Positions 21,401 through 35,675 of a DNA stretch of 64,000 nt are shown here, piece after piece. The number at the start of each line of letters is the position of its first letter. The first letter of the stretch is position 1. Under the pieces are notes generated by a model that was not told where the DNA came from, did no database searches, and saw only the letters and a list, made by a program, of their open reading frames with translations. This DNA is from Branchinecta lynchi (Eukaryota; Arthropoda; Branchiopoda; Anostraca; Branchinectidae), in the NCBI GenBank assembly GCA_023053575.1, contig JAKZAP010000001.1, positions 17,004,849-17,068,848 on the forward strand. The letters are read 5' to 3'. The translations under genes were made by a program, and so were the position numbers.

Positions 21401-24400
21401 ACCAAAGATTGTTGAAATTTTAAATAGCCTTTGACCATTTGTACGTGCTTTTAAATGTTATGTTATGACAGTACTCACCAATTTTGGTTTTGTAACCGTG
21501 AAAGTGTGAGTGAATAAATTACTATTCTATTCTATTCTATTCTACTTCAAATGAAACTGTTACTTATAACCAACTTTCCGGTTTTGGCCGGATTCCGGAC
21601 GAACTGCTTGTCTGGCGACAAAATGATTTTCACCATCATGCTTAGCATGTCTTCTTACCCCTAAATCAAACATTTAATCAACTTCAAATGAAACTTTTAC
21701 TTTTAACCAACTTTCCGGATTTTGCCGGATTCCGGACGAACTACTTGTCCGGCGAGAAAATGATTGTCACCATCGTGCTCAGCATGTCTTGTTACCCCAT
21801 AATCGACTATCACATTAGCTGTTTAAAAATATTTTGTTTGTCCCTTAAATTGAACCCCCTCCCCCACCCCCAAATATAGGGCTACAGAACACATCTACGA
21901 ACTCGACCTTACCCTGACCCAAACAATCCTCATACCAAGTTTCATCAAAATATCTCATTCCCTTCGAGAGTTATCGTGGTTACAGACGGACGGACGGACA
22001 GACAGACGGACGGACGGACAACTTTTGCGATGTCATAGGTATCCCTCCAACGTTTTGGGATCCCAAAAAAAGCACAAATTTGTGTACTGGTCCGGTTTTC
22101 TTGAACGAAAGTGCAACCCTGACTTAGAATCCCGAGATGAGATTGAAAATGGAATCAAACTGGGTGTCTAGTGTACCAGAAAGAAGTTTCAAAATCATCA
22201 ACAAGTCAGCTTTGCGAATTTTAGTAAAATAAGAAAATTATTAAGAAAAGTCAATTGCGAACAAAACTGGTTTTCAAGGTCAATGTTCGAAATCATGCTT
22301 AGCACCCTTCGTGCATCTTATAAATTGCTTTCAAGAGAGAAAATCAAATTGCAACTAGTGGCCTTATGTTAGGCCTTATGGTGGGGCCATAAACAGTAAA
22401 TGGTGTTCTCTATTTTTATGAATAAAATGAACTGAACTGTTTACTAGTGTTCACAGCTTCGTCCTTTGGAATGAATATTCCTTGAGCCTAAGCTGACTTT
22501 GAAACATATATTCAATTAATGTATACAACGGATACGTCAGCCAATATGCTTCGTAGCTGTAATTACTAGTACGTAAGCATCGTAGCTGACGTATCCGTTG
22601 TAGACATTATTTGAAAATGCCTTTGGAATGGATTAGGCTACCGACTAAGTGTTTGGGTTTTCTGCATCATAGTAGTTGTTAATTTTGTAAAGCTGGAACA
22701 CATTGTCCCCATATATTCAAATAATGCAGAAAACGGATGTGTCAGCTACGATAATTTAGCAGCGATATTTCGGCCCTTCTTGGCAAGGGTCCTTGTCAGG
22801 CTGTCAATCTTCGGGGTCAACGTCCGGGAAGGAAACAAACCCACAATAAATAATTTATTGCAGGTTTGTTTCCTTCCCCGAGCTTGACCCTGAAGATTGA
22901 CAGCCTGACGAGGACCCATGCCAAGAAAAGCCGAAATATCACTGCTAAAGCATCGTAGCTGGCATATCCGTCTTATATATTATTTGAATAAGTTTCAAAG
23001 TCAGCTTGGGCTCAAGAAATATTTACATTGTCCCCCTTGCAGGTTATGCATGCTGGAGTAGAAACTAAATCGTTTTTATGGCACTCGAACATACTCAAGT
23101 GCCATATAGCGATCGTACTTTCTGTAGGTATGTCTGTCTGTCGTTCTGTCGGCCTGTCCTGGTTTTGCTAGTTTGGGCACTTCTGCATAAGCAAGGACGA
23201 TGAAACTTGGCAGGCATGTCAGGGACCCGACCAGACAAATAATTACTTCCCCTTTCCGACTTTCCCCGAATCCGGGAGTCCGGAAACTAGGAACAAGGGT
23301 AGCAAAAGGGGAGCAAAAAGGAGAAAGTCTAGATATGGTATCGACCCAACGACCTCTTTAATGGAAGCCCCAACCCCAAACTTGACATATGTCAAGAACA
23401 AGTGCTTCAGATGCTCAGTTTCAAATGCGGACCAGATCCGATAACTGGGGGGGGGGGGGGGCGGAAATCTCGTAAAACGCTTTCACGTAAGCTAGGACGA
23501 TGAAGAGGACTAAGAGCATTAAAACATAAATATTCTTTGAGCCCAAGCTGACTTTGAAACATTTATTCAAACAATGTTTACAACGGATACCTCAGCTATG
23601 ATTCTTCATCAGCGATATTTCGGCCCGTCTTGGCAAGGGTCCTCGTCAGGTCTGACGAGGACCCTTGCCAAGAAATAAATAATTTACGGCGTTTGTTTAT
23701 TGTGATCTAGTTTACATCCTTTATTCTCTGGACTTACGGGAATTAAAAAGAAAAAACAGAAAAGAAAATACTTGAAAAAATCGATAATGTAAATAATTAG
23801 TTTAATTTTTCGACATATTTTCCATATGCCTGCTACAATAAAACATTTTGTTAGGTCCAAAGTCAAACTATGATTCCATCCTTCCCATGTCGGGCGCTTC
23901 CGACCCGCGCCGCTAGAATACCCTGCGGTCGGATCGAGTCGTTGCTTCATCTTGGGTCTTGGGTGGGGGGAGGGGGCTCTAGACGTTGCAAGTGTTAGAA
24001 TGCTTGTGATATAACTCCTTTAAAAAAAAAATGTGTGATCATCTGTTTGGATCTTTGACTACACTTTGAGTACGTTACTTAGATTGACGTTGAATAATCT
24101 AAGATTTTACCACCCATTCTTTGATGATGGAAACACCCACACATTTATGGGTATGACAACTTTTTCACGCAGGCAGTCACGGAGCCACGAACAGACAGGA
24201 TAATTGCAATGTGAAAGAATGGTTAATTTGAATATACAGTCCGGAAGTATAAGTTGGCACAGGGGAACAGATTTTCATGTACCTATAGTACCTTGTAAAT
24301 GTTCATTAGCTTCGATGACTTGTGATTTGCGTCTCTTTTTGCTCTAAGGGGTCACGTACTTCTTGTTTTATAAGTATTTATTCCAACAAAGTTTTCAACG

Positions 24401-27400
24401 GATATGTCAGCTACGATTCTTCTTCAGCGATATTTCGGCCCTTGGCAAGGGTCCTCGTCAGGCTTTCAGTCCTCTTGTTCAACTTCGGGGAAAGAAACAA
24501 CCTGTAATCAACAGGTTTTTTTTTTTTTTTAAGATTCGCCTCAGTCAGTATTTGGTGTTCCACGCGGTGTGAATTATTTACTGTCACTTTACGCATATCC
24601 ACACAAGTTTGACATATCAGCACTAAATTTGTTAGGAAGCGCCCTCTGAGGCCAGCCAATAATATTTTTATTGACGTATTTCTTTACATTAGTTAACATC
24701 GTTGAATTTCTGTTCTTTCTTCTTTCCTTCCAATGTTCTCCTTTTTTGTGATTGGTTATGAAGACACACATCTACATTATTTTCTATTCAGTCCAGAAAA
24801 CCCTGTTTCCGTTCATTATCGAAAAGTTCTTCCTATTGGTTGACCGTTCAAAAGTTTGAGCGGTCTGACATAGGTAACCTACTTTGTCAGTTCTAAGCCG
24901 TAGTATGCACACGCACGGTTTTCGGAGTGAATTCGAAGGACTATCTTGATTTGGTTAGCTGACTTGGACTGTGAGACAGTCCTAAAAAGTACTGATTGGG
25001 AATACATTTCGCTTCCAAATTAGTATTTGTGCCTTCGTCTGACAGTGCCAGAAGAAACTCGACACCATCTGAATGGTTTAAGGACATGCGGCCGAGCTTA
25101 TTCAAATCGAGAATAAAATCCATTGAGAGAGACGCAATTTGGAGCAAAGGTCAGAAACTAAGTAAGCAAAAACAAAATATTTGTTCGACTTCAAATCCGT
25201 ACATGTTTTGGAAATGTGGCAATATCTAGACATTTCACATGAGAGGAGAAAAAAGAGCTGAGAGCTCATATGACACTTGCTACGAGAAGGTGGTGCAAGA
25301 AAGTAGATGTGTTATATTTGACGGTGCTAAACGGATAAGTCAGCTATATGTAGCAAATATGATTCGCAGTCAGCTTCGGCTGAAGGAATATCTAAAGTAG
25401 ATGTGAGTTTCACAGAATACCCCCTTCAACCCCCCTAGGTTCGGATCTGAAATAGGATATCTAGTTTCACTCGAGTCGCGAGTATTTCCGGGGTTGTGTC
25501 GGAACATCTAGGGCATATTACTTTTCTACCTTTAAATTCAAATCCACTCGTTTGATCCCTAAACGTACCAAACTATTTCACCCCCTCCAACTCCCCCTGC
25601 CCCGGTCGAATCTGGTTTGGACACATAAATGAATTATCTAAAAAAAAATCTCTTACCGGCTATCAAGCTTCATTCGAATCTGAGCATTTTCTGGAAATCC
25701 TGGTACCCCCCCCCCCCGTGCGCGGATTTGGTCTGGACCCTAAAATATGTCACCTAGCGCATATGATTTTTCACCTAGCGCATATGAAGTTTCATTAAAA
25801 TCGCTTCACACGTTTGACCTCTATGCGAGCCACAGAACTTCCGGGACTCCCCCTCCAACTCCCCCCACTGTGTCCGAATACGACTCGGATACATAAACTT
25901 CGCATCTGTGATCTCTCCTCTTCCGTCCACCAAGTTTGACTCGAATCGAAGAATATCTGCGAATTCCAGGTTCCCGATTCATCCTCCTCCTACCGTGGCC
26001 GGATCCAGACGGGACGCCAAATAACAAATCTAGGACGCATTAGCTCGGTCCTGTCCAATTTGCATCCCATTCGGACCATTCATTTTTATCACCCATAAAG
26101 TTTCACTCGACTCGGACCACGTGCTCGCAACCTACGGAAGTCAGTAATTTCCTGATTCCCCTCTCTTAGCTCCCTCAAAAATGGTCGGATCCAGGAACAA
26201 AAATTTTCTTAGTTCATTGTGTCAGGGGCTCTTACGCTTATTTGACCGGGTCAATGATATGTCCGCGAAGTTTTATCGTCCTTGGTACATCTAGAAGTGT
26301 CAACGGAATTCCGTAAAACCTCCTCCAACTCCCCCTAAAAAGCCCCGATAAGATCTGGTTCTGTCAAGAACGCGTGTAGGGCTTATACTTGTTTTTTCTT
26401 CCAAGTTCTATCCCGATCTCTCGACTCTAAGCGTTTCACGAGATTTCGGTGCTCCCCTCCAACTCTCCCCACAAGAATCGGATGCGATCCCGACTTCACG
26501 GGGAACATCTGAGACGATAGCTCTTTCCACTTGCCAAGTTTCATTCAAATCCGTTCACAGATTCAAAAGTTATGCATGCCACTAGATTCCCGATTCCCCA
26601 TCCCTCCACTCCACTCACCTGAGATGGTTGGATTGGGGAAACGAATATTCTCAAGGCAGTATCTTCGGGTCCCTGATATGACTATCAAATTTCATCTTCC
26701 TAGTATCGAACTTGCGGGGTCACCGAATTCCGACCCCCCCCCCCCTCAACTCCCCCCGCAGTGCCCGAATCCGGTCCTTTATGTCAACGATGTATTTAGG
26801 ACTTGTGTTAGTTCTTCCCACCAAGTTTTATCCTGATCCCTCCACTCTAAGCGTTTCCCAAGAATTCCGGCTTTCCCCTCCACCCAAGGCCGTATCCAAG
26901 GGTGGGGGTTAGGGGGTTGAACCCCCCTCCAGAAACATGTAAAAATCATCAATTTTATAGGCTTTTCCCTCTGATCTATGTCTTTTTTGTACTTTTTTGT
27001 CTGACAGACAGGCAAAACCCCACCCCCGAAAGGCAACCCCCCCCCCTGAAATAAATTCCTGGATACGGGCCTGCCTCCACCTCCCCCAAAAGTCATCGGG
27101 TCCGGTCCGGATTTTAAGTGGGTCGTCTGAGGCATAAGGTCTTTCCAAAATATCAAATTTCATTAAGATCCGATCACCCGTCAAAAGTTATAAATACCTC
27201 AAGAGTCTGGATTCCCCCTCCCTCCACTCCCCCCACGATGCTTGGAGGTGGAAGTGACTATTTCCGTCTTAATCATTAGGGGTCGTTGACATGCCTACCA
27301 ACTAGCAAAACCCGGACCGACAGACAGACGGACGGACGGACAGAAATTGCGATGGCGATAACTATAAAAATAGAACATTAGCTGATGAGATATTGACTCA

Positions 27401-30400
27401 GTCGAAGGCCTAGGTTCACCTTTCATCAACAAGCGTCATTATCGGCCTCCTAGCCTGGACCTTTATTTTACAGCTGTTTTCGTTCGTTCTCTTTGTAACC
27501 CAATAAGCCTTTTCCATTGAAAATTTGTGTATCGTCACGATATGCAGAATTCTATGATAAAGTAACTGGCATAGCGGATATCGTAAAGCTTTTACAGAAT
27601 CTTTTTCATGGGTTTTTCTGTAACAGAAAAAGAAAGTAGAAAGCGGTTACCGATTTTTGGGATACCAAAACGTAAGTGCAGGGATACCTATGAGTTCGTA
27701 AAAGTTGCCCGTCTGTCCGTCCGTCCGTCCGTGTGTAAGCACGATAACTATCGAAGGCAATGAGATATGTTGATGAAACTTGGTGTGAGGATTCTTTGGG
27801 CCAAGGGACAGATAAAGTTCGTAGATGGACCACAAAGCTGTATATGCAGGGGTATGGGAGGGGTTTCAGATTAAGGGACGGAAATAAATAGTTTTTAAAA
27901 GCTAATGACATTGTCGATCTAGGGATATGGAGACATGTTGAATCCAAATATGAAAATTATAGTTCACCTGAATCTGGCAAAACCAGAAAATTTGGAAAAA
28001 GTAAAAGTTGTATCTGAAGTTCATTAGATGTTAGATTTTAGGAAGACATGCTGAATCCGAATATGAAAATTATTTTCATTCCGGACAAGTAGTTATTTAG
28101 CCCTGAATCCGGAAATTTAGCATGAAGTTTTAACACCCAATGACATAGTCGATACAGAGTGAGGAGAAATGCTGTTGCAACCATACTAATGATAAACGAA
28201 AAGTGTACGCGATCAGTTTAGCTATCTTTCAACCGGCATTTACTGGGTTGGAAAGTCAGAATGCAGCCGACAACTATCTAGTACCAAATTAATAAAATTT
28301 GTTGACCCATTTTTCAGTCCCTATCCTACCCCTTAATTCACACAGGCGAAAGCTCTGCGCGTGAGCGACGCCACTTTTTTTAATCTATGGACCCAGGAGG
28401 GATGGCGACTTCGGTCGCGTGTATACGCGCAAAGTTTACTGGGTTTAATAGAAGACTGTTTAAACCTAGCGCACGTATTCCTTAGGTTTCGATTGTCGGG
28501 GGTCGAAGGGGTTGATATCTGTTGTTCAAGCTTCGCATGAGGATTCACTGGCAAAATACAGGCCAAGTCCGTAGATGGGTACTTTAGCCCTGTATTTAGA
28601 GGCTGAGGAGGGGGTTTCAAATTAAGGGTAAAAACAAATTTATTTTATAAGCTAATGAGATATTCGTTTAAGGGGTAAGGAGAACCACTGAATCCATACC
28701 TGAACTTAGTTTTCTTTTTGGACAAATGATTCACCAGGATCGGCCAAAACTGGAAATTTGGTCTAAGTCGATTAGAGTTTCGGTATCGGCATAAGGAGAA
28801 ATGACCATTACTTCCCAGACGATAAGCTGGCAAAATTTGCAAAAACCTGGAAATTTGGATTGAAAGGTTCTCAATGTCACTAGATCTTTTGCTCTGCATG
28901 CAGTTCGCCGGAAATGCTGCTAAAATACGAGGAATTTAGCAGACCTCTCTGAAGTCAATTTGAGATGAGATATGCTTGTTGAATCCATATCTGAACTTGG
29001 TTTCCTCATTTGATTAGTTGTTTGGCCGTAGGCAAAACGGTAACATTTTGTGTACATATTTAAGCGGTTGATTATGGATAAATAGCAAAATTTGTAAAGG
29101 GTCTGGTGAATAAGTAATAAAGTTTTGGGATTCCATCGAAACCTTAGGTCTTGTTTGTGTGTGCAAGTCGGTCTTCGAGATTCGTCGCGCTCGCTGGAAA
29201 GTGAGTCGAGGATGTTGAGACAACCTGACAGTTGCTGACGCTGGACAGTGCACACCTCTTTTTAAGCCTGCTTTTTGGGATCACAAAACGTAAGTGGAGA
29301 GATACCGATGACATCGCAAAAGTTGTCCGTCTGTCCGTCCGTCCGTCAGTCCGTCTGTGCGCGCTCTAACTATCGAAGGGAATGAGATATTTTGATGAAA
29401 CTTGGTGTGAGGACTCTGTGGGTCAACTGTCAAGAGTACGAGCGAGTTCGTAGATGGGCTCTGTAGCCCTATATTTAGGGGTGGGGGAGGGGGTTTAAAT
29501 TAAGGGGCAAATGAACTATTTTTAAACAGATGATGTGATAGTCGATTATGAGGTAAGAATACATGTTGATCACGATGGTGAAAACCATTTTGTCATCGGA
29601 CAATTAGTTCGCTCGGATTCCGGCCAAAACCGGAAAGTTTGTTAAAAGTAAAAGTTTTATTTGAAGCTGATTAGATGTTCACCATACAGGTAAGAAGACA
29701 TGCTGAACACGACGGTGAAAACCATTTTCTTGCCGGTCAAGTAATAGTTAGCCCGGAATCCGGCCAAAACAGGAAAGTCTTTTAAAAGTAAGTTTTATTT
29801 GAAGTTGAATAGATGTTCGACATGCTGAACACTTATTTGAAAGTATTTCTACCCGTTCAACTTGTTCGCCCGGAATCAGTCCGAAACCGGAACATTTTTG
29901 TTAAAATCAAAAGTTTTATTTGGAGTTGATTAGATGACAGATTTAGGGGTAAGAAGACACACTGAATCTGTACATGGCAGTGTTTTTTTTTATTGGGACA
30001 TATAGTTCGTTCGGAATCCGGTTGAAACCGGATTTTTTGTAAAAGAAGTTTTACTTGAAGTTGATCAGATATTCTTTACACGGATAAGCAGATACGCTGA
30101 ACTTGCTTCTGAACTTTTTTTCTTTTTTTTTACAAGTATGGTAGTTCGTTCGCAGTTGTCTGGATCAAGTATTAGGTTTTTGGGATCCCATCGAAACATT
30201 TGGTCTTGTTAGTCACGAATTGGGAGGCTGTCGGAAGTAAAGTGCGGTATCTTTCGCTTGGGTCCTTCGCGCTCAACTGCTGTAGTTCTGTACCGCTGTG
30301 AATTAACGTCTTAATAGGCCCCTTTACGGTTGACAACAATTCTTGTTCTTAACCAGTCGACGAAATACAAAAGCAAAATCCTTTTCTTTCAGGAACTACA

Positions 30401-33400
30401 TAGTAGTGGCGTCTAGGGTAGTCCGACCTGGGACGGTGTACACACTGTCCGTGACCATCTTGCCATGGTCAGACAGTACCATGATAAAATGTTTCATCGT
30501 TAAGGATGGCAAGAGTGTCGCATCTGGTTCGGAGGAGGTGGATCCGGGACAGACGGCATCTATACCGCTTCAAGTGAGTGTACAATAGGAATTTGCATTT
30601 GAACAAATCCGGGATGAGACCACGCCAGTCTGAAGGGAATTCTGAAAGGACAAGTCTTACGTGTAGTAATGCTCCCTGCTTCCATAATCACTACACTATA
30701 TCTATTCGTAAATGGCTCTTGGGTATTTTCTAAGTATCTGATAGAAGTCAATTGACCTGGGGCTCAGCACAGTCAAAGCCGTGGATAATTCGTTAAAAAT
30801 AGAGCCTGATTTTTAAGTATTCAACTATTCTACAATACTGGAACATAAACGGTGAATAACAGTGCAAGTTGCACTTTCAAATTTTAGACTTAACAGTGCT
30901 TTAAAAAAAAAAAACGCCTTAGTTCGTTGATACGTGTCTTCTGAAACGTCTTATTTTGACCACGTTCTCGTCAACGAATGTTTCAGGTAGATAGAACCAT
31001 TCCTAACGCCAAGCTCGAGGACAGGGAATCCAGCAAGTAGCCTACTGACACAAATCTGAGGATAAAAGATCCTAAAAAAGATACAGCCTGCGCTGAGGAT
31101 AAAGAACCTCCAATGATACATATCTTTGTATCTTTTGTGACGTCACATGAGATTCTGGGACCTTTAAGCCGCGTTCACAAGCATGCTTAGCCAAGCACAG
31201 ATGCCTAGGCACGTGCTCAGGCGTACACTGTAAAAAGTTTCTCCGTATAAAGATTAAAGTTAACTGCAGTATTTGCTACTCAGAATCTTATCTCTATTTG
31301 GTATTAATCTTATCTGCGTAGTAGAGATGAGGATAATAGAGATGAGGATAAACCAGGCACCGACTTCTAGAGCCTGGAACTCCGTGCCTGGCCAAAATCT
31401 GTGCCTAGGCATGGGGGTGAACGGTGATGCTAGGCACGTGCCTAGACATCTGCGCTTGGCTAGGCATGCTTGTGAACCTTTAGCTAGGTCTTGTGCTGGG
31501 CTAGACTTAACTAATCTGAGCTATGCTAACCGGAAATAAGCTAAAACTTCAAGAATATGTGGTGTCACAAAAATAATGTAGGAATACCATACTAACGTGA
31601 CGTAAATGGTGACGTCATATGATGAGGACCTAACATAAAATTGTATTGTTCCTAGGACGGTTTATAAATGTAAATGCGACCTGTGCCTTGCTGTCCGCTC
31701 GGCTCTATATACATAGACTCAAATATATTCACCGATGGGAATAAACTACAATTTTTCGTGTTCTACAGCCTCCATGGTGATAGGACCAGACTCAAAGATT
31801 TTTATCCTTGGGTGTACGTATGTTTTTATCCCTAGAGACATATCTTTTAAAGTTTAACTGAACAGGCAACTTATTTTTACATCTTAGATTCAAATACATT
31901 GAATTATTACAACACCTATTGGGGATTTTCATTCTGTCCACAGTAGTCTTCAGTAGGGACGTTGGGAATGTGGACGCTTTCCCATGGTGAATCCGTCCAC
32001 AATTCGCCCGCGAAAATCACTAAACTATCACTATCACTAGCTAGCACTAGTTCTTGGCACTGCAGACTGCAGACACTTCTTTGTTTATTTGATACACAAT
32101 TTATTTAGTCGTTTGCTGCTGGTATTGTTGCCAAATGTTCCAGGCACCATAGAGATATCACAAAAATGGGAAGAGCGGCAAGCACAATGGGATAATCGAT
32201 TATTTGGAAATATCAGAAAAACAAACTAACGCTTTTTCATCGGGTTTTCAAGATTATTTAAGCGAACAAGTGATGGGTAACTAGACTGTCGTAGCCCTTT
32301 TCGGTTAAACTTTAAGGAGCTTCCGAGGCTTTTGTTCGGTGTTTCCACGACTAACAAGAATTTTGTGGCTCGTTTTGTGGCTCAACCGACAGCCGATTTG
32401 TGGCTCGATTTTGGCAAGATATTCAAATTTAGAAGCAAAATAACTCAAAACAATAAAATTAAAAACTTTCTCACGTACGTAGACATAAAACTGAATATAT
32501 TTTTTGCACGGAATGGTAAGGATGAAAGCCTCGAGTTCTATTTATTGTGATTTTACATGAATTTTATTTATATATTCAGACATTTGAAATTACCGCCCAA
32601 AGTTAGACAAAACGTCGTTTCCGCGAGTTTCAACTTGTGGCTCAACTGGTTGGCACACAATCGTGTTTCTGCGACAAACATTCAGAAGTGTATGGCCCAC
32701 AATTGTGTCCCGGAAAAACGCCTTTAGGGTCTGTCGCCCAGCTCTCGAAGGAATTTCTCCTGATGTCGATAGTAGGAATATGAAGTTGGTGGTGTAAGAT
32801 TAGGTTTCCCAGTTTAACTTCTCTCTCAAGAAGGGACATCACTAGCCTTTTACTCGTGGGGAGGTGTCCATTTTGTGCCGACGGGACTTAGAAACTCACC
32901 AACAAACGCATCGTTGCTGCGCTAAATACACACCTTTAGCTTTTTATTTCACCTTTCACTAAATCTTCAACGATTGTACCCAGGAGCCGTAGGCAAAACA
33001 TTTTTAAATCTGCCTTTTTTCTTGCTATAGATTTGACTGTACTTATTATACAAGTTCTAGCTTCTGATGTGTCTCAATTTTCCAAAAAATTCAAGTCTAA
33101 AATATCAACTAAATGACACCGTTCTCCTAAAGAAGTAATACTACGAAATGCACCGCAGGCGAACATTTGCGGAAACGCTAGGGAACTAAAGTATGGGCTA
33201 TCATTATTTATTGTTTATTGAATGATTGCCTTGCAAAGGTTTGTTCACTACTTATCGTAGCTTTTCAGGTGGCATTCAAGTTTCTCGACATAATCCACTT
33301 TTGCAGATCCCGCCGTCAGCGACCGCTGGTTCCTACCTGCTCAAAGTAGAGGGGTACCGGACTAAAGGATCGTTAGGTTTTGCAGGAATCAGAAGACTGG

Positions 33401-35643
33401 AATTTTATCCGCAGTTCCTCACTGTCCTAGTTGAGACGAGCCGAGCTGTATATATGAACTCAATGACAGGTACTTCCATCTCTTTCTGCTTTAATTCATG
33501 AAGTTCTTTTGTATCTCATGTAGCGCAAGTCCTAAAAAGTAATTTGATTTGGCGGATTATTTGGTGAGCTGCTTGTTGAACTTTGTCTGGAATGACTAAG
33601 CGGATAGTTGCTAGTAAAATACAAGCGCATAGAGGTACCACAAATCACACGGAAATTCCACTATTTGAAAATCGACTATTCGTGAATAGCGGAACAACAA
33701 AGTAACGCATTTTCAGCGGGTCTTCAAGCCAATTTTAGTGAATAAGTGATCGGTGACTAGATTGTCGTGTCCCAGCCCTTTCGGTCAAACTTTAACAGAA
33801 GAGGACGTCGAACAAGACAGGTTTGCAATAGTTCAGATATGTTTAACTGAAAAGCCAACTTATTTTTGTGTCATTTAGCTGAAAACGCTGAATTATTTGT
33901 ATTCTGCAAAGAGATTTTCCGCTACCTGCTCTACTTATGACGTTCGGAATATCCACGGCCGTCCACACAGCGTAAATTCTACTATGACTCGGGAAAATTT
34001 AATCTCAACACCAACGCGGCTTTTCCAGTGGGCATAGAGGTGAGATTGGTGAATATTGCTTAGTGCCTGGATAACAAAAAAATCATAACCTTTCTCGTAA
34101 GGCATATAAGAAAAAGATAAGCACATAGAGGTACAACAGATCACACGGAAATTCCACTATTTGAAAATCGATTATTCGTGAATAGCGGAAGAACGAAGTA
34201 ACGCATTTTCGGCGGGTCTTCAAGCCAATTTAAGTGAACAAGTGCCCTTTTCGGTCAAACTTTAATGATTGTTATTGGCTGACATTTATATCTTACTTCC
34301 AGTTCTGTTTCGAGTCATTCTGCTAAACATGAGCTTGAAGCCGCACAGTGACCCGGTTACGATAAAAATATTGGTAAGTATCCAATGCTTGAACTACGTT
34401 TCGTATCGATCTAAACTTGGTTGAAACTCCTTTAAGCCTTCTTTACCGTAAGTTCCTTCTACGCCCACAAGTGGGCCCAGTGTAACTGAGCAGCTTTCGG
34501 TATATCAAAGACGGACTCGTGATACATTTGCCATATTATCCGTTAAAAGGGGCGAAAACATAAACAACGACGGTCACAACACCGAAAGTAAAAAATGAGC
34601 CGTGCGGAAACAGTTACAGGGCAAAGAAAACACCCGGCGATGAAAACTGCGAAATGAATACTCATTTCACAATTAACTTGTAAAGGGAAACATATAAACA
34701 AAACTAAAATACTTAAGCGAGGAACGGTTAAGCCATAATACGTCGTATGCTTGCTTATTTGTCTGCCAGTTCGAACGTTCAGAAATGTCCATACCACCGT
34801 GAGCGTGTTCCACCCTTCTAACAATAGTTACTAATAGTTACTATTTCCGCTCCATCCTCATGAAAAGTTACTACACTGACCGTTCCAACCTTGTCGGAAT
34901 AGTAACTAGTAGTTACTATTTGCTTACCAAGCTCGGGACCGTAGTAACTACGCTTCTCTGTAACGTGATTGGTCGGATTCCCCCCTGGCGTGAGTTCCTG
35001 CTGGAAAATAGAAAAATCGTTCCAGCCTTGACTGCGAAAAGCCAGAGTTCGTGACCTCATGCGTAGTAACTACGGTAAGTAGGATGGAACACGCTCCGTA
35101 TGCCTGGATCTCATTCGGCATGGCAGGACTTGCATGGGGCAAACACGGTTGTGACTGAATTAAAAATTCACCCAACTGCCATATAAACAATACAGCGTCT
35201 TTCGAAAACAGTGGTTGTGAACCATGTATAAGTGCTGCGAAGTCTTCAACTGTTAGGATGGATACCTTCGAATCCGTAAAGTTTGTTCGTCTGTCTGTCT
35301 GTTAGCAGGATAACTCTTGAAGAGGTGGAGATATTTTGTTCAAACTTGGCGTGAGGATCCTTTGGGTCGAAGATAACGTGGGTCGGTATGGACCCAGGAG
35401 GGATGCCTTCCATCCTCTGACCCAGCTTTGCAAGTTTGGCGCATCTTAACCGAAAAGTGGAAAAAAAAACAACTTTTGACCATCACTTCCATCTAACCTA
35501 GCTTTGCAAGTGCCATATAAGCTTCCAGCTCTTGTTAGTAACCAGTATTAGGAGGAGGAATTAAGCATATTTACTTGTTCGTGTGAAAAGAATTCTCACT
35601 CGGTATAGCCTCAACGACCTAGGGAGGAGCAAGGCCGTATCCA

Positions 35644-35675
<32 letters not shown>

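Larger units (their letters stand above)
19792..22069 (-). mobile_element. Family A element, minus orientation, split by retrotransposons
   Basis: The two halves (19792-20332 and 21544-22069) carry the reversed A 3' and 5' termini and core monomers. The break interrupts the repeated core phrase TTTAATCAACTTCAAATGAAAC. The microsatellite GGACGGACAGACAGACGG lies near 21988-22018. Removing the insert restores normal A structure. Confidence 0.85.

Noticed and set aside
33269..33306. Longer exon 3 starting at the AG of 33267-33268
   Set aside because: It would be out of phase with the strong GTGAGT donor of exon 2. The AG at 33305-33306 restores phase and gives the expected IPPSATAGSY continuation.
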